Positions 9,790 to 19,240 of a stretch of 64,000 nt of DNA are shown one piece after another (the stretch's first letter is position 1; every line of letters begins with the position of its first letter). The DNA is from Hyposmocoma kahamanoa (lineage: Eukaryota > Arthropoda > Insecta > Lepidoptera > Cosmopterigidae), in the NCBI RefSeq assembly GCF_003589595.1, contig NW_020653993.1, positions 1,644,905 through 1,708,904 of the forward strand. The letters are read 5' to 3'. A model generated the notes under the pieces. That model saw nothing but the letters and a program-made list of their open reading frames with translations. It had not been told where the DNA came from and made no database searches. Both the position numbers and the translations under genes were made by a program.

Positions 9790-10238
9790 ATAATCTCAGT
9801 ACAGAGTACTAAAAAAACCGACCTCAAAAGTACGTGGAATTACATCTATTTGCTAAGTTTTATTGAAATATCCTTAAATTCGTCACTATACAGGATTTGA
9901 CACTGGAGATAATAAAAATCGGTTGTCACTACTCAAAGAATATTTAGAGAAAAACGCCTTGAATTGGAGAAATAGCAAAATCAACCATTAAAATAATTGC
10001 TCCTGAAGAAAATTTAGGCGCTATTTATAAAAATGAATATTCGTGTCTGAACAGCCACCCTTAGAGGTGGATGATTTCCTTCAAAATGAAATGGGACCAC
10101 TATGAAAGTACCCCCTTTCCAACAAATAAAGAATCATGAAAATCGGTTCACATATACCGAAGTTATCGCATAACATACATACAAAAAAACATACAGTCGA
10201 ATTGAGAACCTCCTCCTTTTTTGAAGGCGGTTAAAAAT
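9790..10238 (+). repeat. Interspersed repeat A, near full length
   Basis: The left end CTCAGTACAGAGTACTAAAA, then ACCGACCTCAAAAGT, is followed by the canonical interior (GGTTGTCACTACTCAAAG, AGCCACCCTTAGAGGTGG) and the right end AACCTCCTCCTTTTTTGAAG, then GCGGTTAAAAA. The two ends form an imperfect inverted repeat: the left AAAACCGACCTCAAAAG resembles the reverse complement of the right, TTTAACCGCCTTCAAAAAAG. It encodes no protein. This suggests a nonautonomous DNA transposon, but I cannot name the superfamily. Confidence 0.7.
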
Positions 10239-10357
10239 TGTTAAGAAATAGGCAATAAGCTGTGTCAAATGTGAGAGAGGACACTGACTCCTGTAACACA
10301 GGATTTCACTACTATGTTGTAACTGTGTAATAAGTATAAACATTATATTATTATTTA

Positions 10358-10492
10358 TGTCTCAGGGTGACGGGCGCAGTGACAGTCCCCGTCAGGTCTG
10401 CGATTCAAAGCTTTAAGTGGCACGGCAACTGCTAAGGACAGGCGTGTCGCCACCAGGTACACGACTAATTCGTCCCGTCATTTTATATGAAA
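10358..10492 (-). mobile_element. Metulj-like SINE, 5' half
   Basis: In plus orientation it reads TATGTCTCAGGGTGACGGGC, GCAACTGCTAAGGACAGGCG and AATTCGTCCCGTCATTTTAT, which is the reverse complement of the family 5' half. Confidence 0.75.
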
Positions 10493-11364
10493 AAGACACT
10501 GTATACATCTATCGACTCGCATGCTTGACTTCTAAATCTTAATTATTCTTCGCCGCCACTCTGTCGTCGCCGTCACTTAGTATAATATCGCACTGCTTCC
10601 TCGATAATTCTATACAGCCCTGACAAGCGGAAATATCTCTGAGATACGCCTTTTTAGTTTTTTTGATACTATCTATAATAATTTCGCATCCAATGGTATA
10701 ATAGAAATAGCGCTGTCTAACTTAAAACATTTAAAAAAACACTGAGAAGTATTTTTATATCTCAATTTTTTAAACCTTTCTTTATAATCAAAATAGCGAT
10801 ATCTCACAAAATAGGTATAATATACACAAATTAATATAATACACAAAATAATTTATGGATAATTTAGGTATGTCAATAAATCTATTATAACTCCTTCAAA
10901 AGGATATCGTTTTGAAGGTGCGAAAATACAATTTACAAAAAATCGATTTTCTCAAATCTTACTCCGATTGAGTAGCGGTTTTCGGCATGTCAGGGCAGTA
11001 TATTCATTCTATGTTAAGAATATATAAGGATATTATTCCTATATTCGTTTCTTAGGTTAACAAATTACATGTGAAATAGTCCAATTTAAAACCTAATGAT
11101 CAGCACCAGGCTTCTCCAATAGGTACTACAATATAAAATCTGGGATTTACAAGAGATTTCTTCAAATATTCCTAAACCAATAAAAAATTCCTCTCTGTAT
11201 TGTATTCGGCTCAAAAGTTGACATTAAACTGACTACATTTCCTCCTTGAACGGCAATTGACACACGCTGAAGAAAAATTAAGTAACCGGTTAGTAAGTGA
11301 GGAGTACTGTACTAGCTCGCAGATTTGCTCGATAGACAGAAAGGGTTAATAATAATTGTTTTTA
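10493..11364. other. Unannotated AT-rich stretch
   Basis: The sequence TTCGTTTCTTAGGTTAACAAATTACATGT occurs here (11044 onward) and also near 9754, in front of repeat A. A 29-bp direct repeat therefore lies about 1.3 kb away. Nothing coding is recognised. Confidence 0.4.
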
Positions 11365-11592
11365 TAAAAAAAGGCCAAACTCAAAAGTTTGTGTAATTAC
11401 ATCTATTTGTTTAGTTTCATTGAATACGTTTACCGGTAAGTGCGCGAAACCGGATTCATCCCCTAGTTTGCGACCCTTAAAGGTGGAATATTATCTTCAA
11501 ATTTTAATGGGATCAATTCCATCTTCACTCTCTTTCCACAAAAAATACAGTCGCATTATGAACCTCCTCCTTTTTTGAACATGGTATCATTT
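11365..11592 (+). repeat. Interspersed repeat A, internally deleted
   Basis: GGCCAAACTCAAAAGTTTGT through AACCTCCTCCTTTTTTGAAC. The middle, containing AATCAACCATTAAAATAATT, is absent, and CCCCTAGTTTGCGACCCTTA joins the two flanks. Confidence 0.65.
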
Positions 11593-11607
11593 TATTTTTT
11601 TTAATAA

Positions 11608-11886
11608 TAATATTAAGTGACGGGACGATCAAGTCGTGTGCCTAATGGTAAGCTACACGCCTGTCCATAACAGTTGCTGTGCCACTCAGAGCTTTAAATC
11701 GCAAAGATCTGAGGGGCACTGCCACTGCACCCGTCACCTTGAGACATAAGTTGAAAAGTCCTATCTGCCTGTAATTTCGCTAGCACCCATACCCTTCAAA
11801 ATCGGATACTGCTTGGCAGCGGAAATAAGAAAAGTGGAAGTGCTTCTCTGGACAAACTCTTTCACGAGAAGTTCTACTGCTACTAA
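11608..11886 (+). mobile_element. Metulj-like SINE, reference copy for this window
   Basis: The family layout is complete here. The 5' part reads AAGTGACGGGACGATCAAGT, CATAACAGTTGCTGTGCCAC and CGCAAAGATCTGAGGGGCAC. The middle reads CCACTGCACCCGTCACCTTG and GACATAAGTTGAAAAGTCC. The 3' part reads CTGCTTGGCAGCGGAAATAA and AGAAGTTCTACTGCTACTAA. The arrangement parallels the Heliconius Metulj SINEs as I recall them (ACGGGACGAGC..., ...CCCTTCAAACCGGAACACAA..., ...GGCGGTAGAATA...). It has no coding capacity and would depend on a LINE for mobility. Confidence 0.75.
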
Positions 11887-11924
11887 ATTTAATGAAATTG
11901 GTTAACTATGTGAAATACAGTAAC

Positions 11925-12125
11925 CCGGATTCATCCCCTAATTTACCACCCTTAGAGGTGGAATATTTTCTTCAAAATGGGACGACTACTGAAATACCCA
12001 TTTTCCAACAAAAAAAGTATCACCGAAACCACTTCACAAATGTCGGAGCGATCGCGTAATACACATACAAAAAAATATATAATCAAAATGGGAACCTTCT
12101 CCTTATTTCCAAGTGGGTTAAAAAC
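11925..12125 (+). repeat. Interspersed repeat A, truncated
   Basis: CCCGGATTCATCCCCTAATT, CCACCCTTAGAGGTGGAATA and a degenerate right end AAGTGGGTTAAAA are present. It begins 38 bp after the SINE at 11608. Confidence 0.6.
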
Positions 12126-12595
12126 ACATAATATAAGCATTACAAATGCACCGCCCAAAGCTGCAAAAAACCCAGCCTATCATATTAAGTTTATTTAATT
12201 TTAACGCAAAATATAACTTGACGTTTGAAAAGCTCAGGCTGCTTAACCATCTGAGAAGAAACTGTCAACTTCAGATTTCGCCCGTCTGGTATACAGTTTG
12301 TCTTTAGTTGATAAAGCGGTATGCAAATATGTGAGATCATTTTCCACATATAATATGAAGGGGATATTGCGCGTGACAATGCAAAATGAGAAATTCTCCA
12401 CTTGCAGCATGATAATGGAATTATTTTGTCACTTATTTCACATGCGATTAAAAGTTACAAACAAATAAATGCTTCTGCTTTCATTTTGCATCTTTATAGT
12501 GAATTGCTATTGGAAATAAATACAATATATGTATATATGGTTCACAACACAACTATTATGCATTCTGCAAAAGGCGGGTTTTTTTAAATTCTTCC
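12126..12595. other. Unannotated AT-rich stretch
   Basis: No recognised feature. Confidence 0.4.
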
Positions 12596-12745
12596 GTAGA
12601 TAATACAACTCGAAATAAAATGTTGTAAAAAGCAAACACGCATACATCCATGATGGATTGTATAAAAAAAAAATGCAAAATTTTTATACAGACAATAATA
12701 CAGATCAATTAGAAGAAATTCTCAATAATTAATAATTAAAATAGC
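12596..12745 (+). repeat. Repeat D (two copies in window)
   Basis: GTAGATAATACAACTCGAAA, TAAAATGTTGTAAAAA and CATACATCCATGATGGATTG align with 63683-63810 in the same orientation over about 130 bp with scattered differences. Confidence 0.55.
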
Positions 12746-12804
12746 ATGTAGCTGAATTGCAATTAAATTTCTGTTTATATAACTTTTTATCTACACACGT
12801 CATA

Positions 12805-15322
12805 ACGACCAGCCTAAAGGTAAACTGTTTTGTTAGAACAAATTTATTATCTGTGAAAATGTTATTATTGCTTCATAATAACATCGAATTCGATGTTATT
12901 AATACATTCAAATTTCGAACATCTCTGAAAAACAAAACAATTTGATTGGAACTCAATTCTAATATCAGTCGAGATGAAGTTTTATTCGAAATGAAATGTC
13001 AATAGCAAACAATTTGGACAATTTCACACGTTACTTGATATCGAACGATATGATAGTTGGGGCCGATTCTAGTTTGTCTATGAATTAAAAATAATAACTA
13101 CGGTTGTGTGACATGTGTGACAAAAGTTTTTATTTGCCGCCATTTCGCCAGTCGTAACATGCGGTTCCTGAACACATCACAGAGAACTTATGTGTGTAGA
13201 TAAAGCAGTGTATATAACTGTACATAATTAAGCATTAAAACACTCATGGGATAAATCCTCATTCGTGTTTTAATGCCTTTCATTATGCAACAGTCACATA
13301 AACTACTATTGTGAGAATGTTTTCATTTTGAACGCAAGTAACCTCCTTGCTTGACCTTGAACCTGACTTATGTAAGAAAGTATGTCGTGCTACCAATTGC
13401 CATACCGACCATGGAAGACAAAAGGTCCGGAGGGTTTTATTTGGGGCATTATAATAAATAATTAATTGAAATTTAAGTATCAACTAGTAATTTTTACTAC
13501 ATAGCGTTTTAAACAGACAGAGGCTCTTGTCATTGTGCTGCTATATACCTTTTTTTGACCCATCACTATTGTCTGTAACTAAATTCTGTGTAAAGTACCT
13601 TATTTCTTTATTGATGAGTTGATACAAATAAATTGTTTTATTAATATTATTATTATAAAAGTAGATAAAAAAAGAACGATCCAGAATACTGTAGAGTATA
13701 GACGCGGGAAAATGATTGAACATTTCTCACTTGAACATGTCACACGACAACTTCTTTAAGACCATTTTGAAGGGGAATAGGGGAAGAGGTCGACCTAGGC
13801 GCAGTTGCATATAAGGAGGTCAAGGAGCTGGCTTATAAGAAAGATACCCCACTGACAAGAGTATAACTCTAAACTTTGATAATGATGAGATAAAAGAAGT
13901 AGAAATCGCACCATTGGTATAATAAGGTCACATCTGCAAAATGAACGAAATTAGTCGATGAATAGGAGTGTTATAAAATTTCATACAATAATATACATAG
14001 TTTGTTTTACGTAGTTCGTGTTAGGGAGTGACCACACTTATTAACGCGAAATCGCATTATGCTAGTTAGAAAAAACTTTATCTGCATAAACGTAAGCGCA
14101 AAAACGACGTTTTGCATTTTGCATCGGTTCGTACGAACGCGGCTTTTTCCCGAAGATTCAACGGGTCGATTCAGAACCTTACGATAACTCAGTTGTCGAC
14201 CGATTTCTTTTAATTTTTATTCACAACACCCGAATCGAACATCAAACTGTCGTATTCGAAACGGAACCGAAATTGCGTCACATCCGTACGTTTACTCGAA
14301 CTTCTCGACCGACAAAGACTACAAACGTTATTTTCAGAACACAATTATCGAATGAAAATTACCGGATGTCCTAATGTGTATAAAGCAAGAATACATTATG
14401 GAAATCTCTTAATATTTTAAATAAAGTCTGGATTTTGTTCAATTTTATTAATTTATTTTAATGCATTATTTTGATTTTTCGTATAATCTATTTCACCGAC
14501 TAATTTCGTAAACGCTGTTGGATAACGATATCGTATCCGAATTCGAATCGAACGTTCAACTCGGAATGTTGTGAATAGCTCTGAAAGCGCCCTTCGATTC
14601 GAGAACGATATCCTATCGAACGATTTGGTTAAAATATCGTAGATATAGATATTCCAATACGTGCCGCCACGCGAGTCGACACGAGTCCGCCCGGACCCGT
14701 CCGTTTAAACCATTTATTTACCACACAACAATACAAAACAGAACACATAACAATATTATTGGAACAACAGCAGTGCGTGTAAGGAACAGGCGCAGTTTAA
14801 TCCTTGTGTCACGCGGTACTAATTTTCAGTCTGGCCTTGTTGACTACACCACCATCACGATAAACTCTCCCGTATAAATCGGCGCGTTTGACATCACGTG
14901 CAGTGGGAACGCACCTTCCGCTCGGCTCTAAACGACGAAATAGTAGTTTATGTGACTGTTATATAATGAAAGGCATTAAAACTCGAGGGAAGGTTTATAA
15001 AAACATCTCACGAGTGTTTTAATGCCTAATTACGTAAATAAGCTCTCTGTGATGTGTTCAGGAACCGCAAGTTATACGATAGGCGAAATGGCGGCAAATA
15101 AAAACTTTTCTCACGCATGTCACACAACTGTAGTTTCTATTTTTAATTCATAGACAAACTAGAATTAAGGTCCATAAAATTGTTTTGTTTTTCAGAGATG
15201 TTCGAAATTTGAATGTAATAATAACATCGAATTCGATGTTATTCTGAAGCAATAACAACATTTTCACAGATAAGAAATTTCTTCTAAAAAAACAGTTTAC
15301 CTTTATAGTGGTCGTAGTTTGC
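12805..15322. mobile_element. Unclassified element with long inverted arms
   Basis: The left arm (about 12805-13310) and right arm (about 14940-15322) are inverted copies. The left carries TAAAGGTAAACTG, AAATTTCGAACATCTCTGA, GAACACATCACAGAGAACTT and AGTCACATAAACTACTA. The right carries the reverse complements of these in the opposite order. Each arm contains a hairpin built on GCATTAAAAC...GTTTTAATGC and a perfect 24-bp palindrome centred on TCGAATTCGA. The roughly 1.6-kb interior (13311-14939) has no recognisable coding sequence. The right arm is shorter than the left, and a third, direct, diverged piece of the arm follows at 15322-15400 (GCGGTTTTGGAACACATTAT). It could be a foldback or Mutator-like nonautonomous element, or two inverted copies of a repeat. 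The class is unknown. Confidence 0.55.
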
Positions 15323-15400
15323 GGTTTTGGAACACATTATAGAGAGTTTATGATATGTGTGGTAGATATTATATGAAGTATATTGTATGCCTGTATTTCG

Positions 15401-15879
15401 CAACAAAGCATGTCGCAACTCCGTGTTCTAAAGTTTAGGTTAAAGCCGTACGCCGGATTGGGGAACTTATATGTTTTCGGAGAATTTCGCAAACTCTCCG
15501 ACAAGTTGATTTTATAATCTTTTCCTTCATCATTAAATTTAATTAGTCGATATATTACAAAACAACACAAAAGTGAAGAGATGGAGTCTTGCTATGTAGT
15601 CTGGTGGAATACCTAAAAAAGTGACTACGTAACCTGCTTGCGTACGTGGTACAATTGGTAGCTGTATAAGCGTAGACTATCTTGTTTGCTCCAGAGCAAA
15701 ACTAGTTAAGGGCCGTTTTTTTTGAAAATAATTTTTAAAAGGAATACTACTCCTATAGTAAGTACTCACATAAAGACAGTGACAGCAGCTACAAAATTCT
15801 ACATTTTATCAAAGTTTTAGAAACTTTAAAAACCTAATAAAGCCGGATTTATATTTGTCTCACGTGTCGTGTCGTGCCG
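15401..15879. other. Unannotated stretch
   Basis: A minus-strand 77-codon open frame (15337-15570) spans the arm edge and has no recognised similarity. Confidence 0.35.
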
Positions 15880-16058
15880 CGTCAGAACGGTAGCAGAGGT
15901 CCTAGGTTCGATTCCTGGGCCGGGAGAAATATTTGAGTGGCCTACGTTTATTTCTCTCGTGAGTTTGAGTGTAATTTGTGGTTGTCTATGTGTGTGTCCA
16001 TGCCATTCGCGACACGGGGTTTTCCTAGTGCGGGGCTAGGAGTGTGTGCGTTATTTAA
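15880..16058 (+). mobile_element. tRNA-derived SINE (type 1), diverged head
   Basis: The B-box-like GGTTCGATTCCTGGGCCGGG is followed by the family body AGAAATATTTG, TTTATTTCTCTCGTGAGTTT and GTAATTTGTGGTTGTCTATG. It ends at GTGTGTGCGTTATTT. The A-box part of the head is degenerate (GCGTCAGAACGG). Confidence 0.75.
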
Positions 16059-16064
16059 AAATTT

Positions 16065-16335
16065 AATTACATCTCTAGCCAGAGCTTGTAGCTGTAAAGG
16101 TGACGAAATACTTAAGATTTCTCATAGATGGCGTTACGGCTAAAAAGTCGTTGAAAAAAACCAAATACAAAGATACGACAACAAACACAATAGAAAAATT
16201 CGTGAGGTCCGCTGATTCGTTCCGTGGCTTAGTTGGTATAGCGTCTGACTAGAAGACGTCGGCTCTAATCCGGTCGGATCGACGAAATTTTTTCTGAGTG
16301 TTCGATCTTTGTACTAATAATTAATTACATTTTTT
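16065..16335 (+). mobile_element. tRNA-derived SINE (type 2)
   Basis: About 130 bp (CATCTCTAGCCAGAGCTTGT ... TTCTCATAGATGGCGTTACG ... AATTCGTGAGGTCCGC) precede a tRNA-like head. The head has an A box (GTGGCTTAGTTGGTATAGCG) and a B-box-like GTCGGCTCTAATCCGGTCGG. A tail, TTTTTTCTGAGTGTTCGATC, then TTTGTACTAATAATTAATTA, follows. The same order is seen at 51165-51440. The promoter-like head is therefore internal to the repeated unit, which is unusual for a SINE. It directly abuts the type 1 copy. Confidence 0.7.
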
Positions 16336-16361
16336 ATTTGTGATACCAAACGAGACAAAGA

Positions 16362-16510
16362 AGTCGTATACGCCTAGTGACAAGCGATAAGTCTATTAAA
16401 AACAGGCGCAATGCCAATCAGTGCTTTAAATCACAAAGATCTGAGGGTCACTGCCACTGAAATACTGCCTTACCTATTTCTGCCGCCAAGCAGTAATGTC
16501 AGCATTGCTG
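16362..16510. mobile_element. Two Metulj-like fragments fused in opposite orientation
   Basis: 16362-16460 is plus-strand 5' sequence (GTCGTATACGCCTAGTGACA ... CAAAGATCTGAGGGTCACTG). At 16461 it switches to minus-strand 3' sequence (CTGCCTTACCTATTTCTGCC, GCCAAGCAGTAATGT). The two pieces represent different parts of the family, so they do not form a hairpin. Confidence 0.65.
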
Positions 16511-16767
16511 TCCCACAGGATTCTCATCGCTTTTAAACTGAAGTAAACGATTTGCAATCAACTTGCCTATGTAAAAAATCGCTCGGACTTTACTTAAATT
16601 GGTTCAAACAAGTAAAGGTGCACCAGAATGGCACTTACACAAATGGAATTTTGTAGCGAGGAACGTCAATGTAGTAGGAAAAAATGTATAGATATTTCAT
16701 TATGTTTTATTTGACCAGAAATGATCTAATTAATGGATTCATTACTTTGCGGATGTCCATGTTAATA
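16511..16767. other. Unannotated stretch
   Basis: No recognised feature. Confidence 0.35.
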
Positions 16768-17020
16768 AAAATGGAAGTAAATTATTTGCTACAGTTACTA
16801 ATGCAGTTAATTCTTCTCTTCGGCCGAGTGTCGAGCAGTCAACAGCCCCAGAGGATGCCTCGTGGCGAAGCGAAACACGTGTCGGGTATATTTTTGGTGG
16901 TGGTTTGTGACTGTAGTTGCGTTTAGTTAGAGTTAGAGTATTCAACTCAAGCGCAGCTATTTTGCACGATTTAATCTTCACTGGGTTCGCGGAGTAGCAA
17001 ATTAATTTACTTCCATTTTT
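16768..17020. mobile_element. 253-bp inverted-repeat unit carrying a hammerhead-like fold
   Basis: The ends are near-perfect inverted repeats of 26-27 bp. The left is AAAAATGGAAGTAAATTATT, then TGCTAC. The right is GTAGCAAATTAATTTACTTC, then CATTTTT. The interior is noncoding and contains the ribozyme-like motif at 16846-16886. It may be a small nonautonomous element, or a Penelope/retrozyme-type fragment that was trapped between the arms. Confidence 0.5.
16846..16886 (+). ncRNA. Hammerhead-ribozyme-like motif (type I layout)
   Basis: Reading 5' to 3': CCC (16846-16848, helix I); CAGAGGA (16849-16855), equal to the CUGANGA core except U4 to A; T; then helix II GCCTC (16857-16861), loop GTGGC and GAAGC (16867-16871) with one C.A mismatch. 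Next come the invariant GAA (16872-16874); helix III ACAC/GTGT (16875-16882), which is self-palindromic without a loop; C17 at 16883; and GGG (16884-16886), which pairs with CCC. All three helices and the core are therefore present in the right order. Very short palindromic helix III is known from retrotransposon hammerheads that act as dimers. The U4 change probably lowers or abolishes cleavage. This is a pattern match by eye, not a covariance-model hit. Confidence 0.55.
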
Positions 17021-17249
17021 ATCAGAATTGATCCATCCTCGTACTTGTTTTAAGATCTGTATGAACTTGTGCGTAACAAAGGTAAATAATTTTTGATATA
17101 TTTAAAAATGAAACAAAAATATATCAATTACAATGTGGGTGATAGATTTATTTACGTTTGCAGTTTGAAGTAACTCGCATTTACGCCATCTTTTTTTACC
17201 AATCATTGTCTACACACTGAAGTTTTGCTAACAAAATTTGCACACCACT

Positions 17250-17755
17250 ATCGAGTATATAACCAGAAATAGAGACGAAATAAGGGCCATATATTCCTGG
17301 TTTCACATTAGAGATACAGCTCTTATAAATATCAACTCTCGTTTACACTGAAATGTAGACAGGCCAACTACTGACCTGTGTGTACGTCTCCGTATATTCC
17401 AAAAAATATTCTGTGTTTATTGTAATAAAGATAATATCTGAACAATGCCGTGCTGTTCTATTCGGTGGTGTGGGAAAAACAGCAAAACATCTAATTACAA
17501 AACAAACGGAAGCACATTTCATCGATAATTAATTATTAAATATGTAATTTTGCGATTTTCGTCCATTATAGCAAAGCTCAAGTTAACTGGTCGATTTGAA
17601 GTGAAACAATTGACGACATCCATTAATGACACCCGGTAATTGTTTCGGACTCTAGCTAGCCAATCGGAGCGCAGTTGTCACAGTAATGATAAGGCAGAAT
17701 AGTTTTCAAACAAATTAAATGACATTTCGTCTCTTTTTCTGGTTATATACTCGAT
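17250..17755 (+). mobile_element. TIR element E, copy 1
   Basis: The ends are perfect or near-perfect inverted repeats of about 31 bp: TCGAGTATATAACCAGAAAT, then AGAGACGAAAT, on the left, mirrored by ATTTCGTCTCTTTTTCTGGT, then TATATACTCGA, on the right. The length is about 506 bp. The interior (CTGACCTGTGTGTACGTCTC, TCGATTTGAAGTGAAACAAT) is shared with copies 2 and 3 and encodes no transposase. It is a MITE of unknown superfamily. Confidence 0.75.
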
Positions 17756-18029
17756 GACCACATACATTGATTTGGCTTCGTTAAAATTTCAAAGATCAAG
17801 TTTATTTACTCCTACTAATCGGCAAGATTTGCGACCCGCTTCTAAATCTTGAATTGTGACTTAGATGCACCTAATTCGTCGAAGATTTTGCGATAAATAT
17901 GATAAATATGATTACAATATTTATTGCTTGAGATTGAAGCAGATTCTTAGTAATCATTGCTACAAAACCGTTATTTTGAAGTGAAAAAAGTTTTCCAGAC
18001 AGCCATTTGTCACAAGTAATATTTACAAC
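17756..18029. other. Spacer between two inverted E elements
   Basis: This is about 270 bp without a recognised feature. Confidence 0.4.
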
Positions 18030-18486
18030 ATCGAGAAAATAACCAGCAATAGAGACGAAATGTCATTTAATTTGTTTGAAAATTATTTTGCCATATAATT
18101 ATAGCGACAAATGCGCTTCGATTGGCCAAACCGAATTCGAAATAATTGACGGGTGTCGTCAGTTGTTTCACTTCAAATCGACCAGTTAACTTGAGCTTTG
18201 CATTACGTATTTAATATTTAATTACCGATAAAATTTGATTCCGTTTGTTTTATGAGTTTTGCTGTTTTTCCCCACACCACCAAATGGAACAGTATGCCAT
18301 TGTTAGAGATATTGTCTTTATTACAATAAATATAGAATATTTTTGGAATATACGGAGACGTACACACAGGTCAGTTGTTGGCGCTGTCTATATTTCAGTG
18401 CAAACGAGAGTTGATATTTATACGTGATGTATCACTGATGAGTTCCAGGTATGTAAGGCCCTTATTTCGTCTCTATTTCTGATTAT
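18030..18486 (-). mobile_element. TIR element E, copy 2 (inverted)
   Basis: It begins AATAACCAGCAATAGAGACG and ends CTTATTTCGTCTCTATTTCT, then GATTATA. The interior runs in the opposite order to copy 1 (TTCACTTCAAATCGACCAGT before CGTACACACAGGTCAG). It is shorter than copy 1 by about 50 bp. Confidence 0.75.
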
Positions 18487-19077
18487 ACAGGGTGTAAAAT
18501 TTGAGACGGGGCAGCAAAGCCAGCTACCTTAATCGTTGTAGTTACAGGAAAACGGTTCTAGAAGACTATCCATGAATTTTGAAGACATTTTGATTGGCAT
18601 TCACAGATTTTAAAAAAAAGATACAGTCAGCAAGATAAATGGCATTTTTATAAAACTTTTTTTATGCCATTCAATCCGGTCTCTGGTTAGGATCAATAGT
18701 CTCTATGGGACCCATTGAGATAAGAGTACTCGAAACGTCAGAAATCGCAAAAAACCCTATATACTGGATGATTTTGAATGAACATGTGACAAGTTAACAT
18801 TGCCAGGTGAAAGGCTTTCGATTTTTCTGATATTTAATGTCACGCGATTCTGGTACACCTTATAATAAAGAAGACTGAAAGAGATGCAATCCTATAAACT
18901 GCTATTCGGCGGTAATTAAAACAGAGCGTAGTTGCTGCCAATCGGTGTAACTGATTCACTACAAATTGGCAGGCTCTACTTTGTACCGACAGCAACTACA
19001 TTGAAATTCAGACGATGAATACTTATTTAGATTGAAAATTATGACGTTTTAACTACAACAATATTCATCTTTTTTAA
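18487..19077. other. Unannotated stretch
   Basis: It starts with ACAGGGTGTAAAATTTGAGA, which resembles the ACAGGGTGT ends of several insect DNA transposons. I could not find a convincing matching right end; GGTACACCTTATAA near 18853 is a weak candidate. Confidence 0.3.
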
Positions 19078-19240
19078 CAGGCTTCGAAAAAAGGAGGAGG
19101 TTCTTAATCCGATAGTATTTTTTTGCATTTGAAAACCGATTTTTATGGTTATTTTTTTGTTGGAATGATGCTATCTCAGAATTGAAAACTTGGCAAATAT
19201 ATGTAATTCTACGATCTTTCGAGGCCGATTTTTTTTATAA
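19078..19240 (-). repeat. Interspersed repeat A, minus strand, short
   Basis: In plus orientation GGCTTCGAAAAAAGGAGGAG, then GTTCTTAAT, gives the inverted right end, and GGCAAATATATGTAATTCTA, then CGAGGCCGATTTTTTTT, gives the inverted left end. Most of the interior is deleted. Confidence 0.6.

Noticed and set aside
18484..18862. DNA transposon bounded by ACAGGGTGT and a right-end ACACCTT
   Set aside because: The inverted match is only about 8 bp with mismatches and no target duplication.
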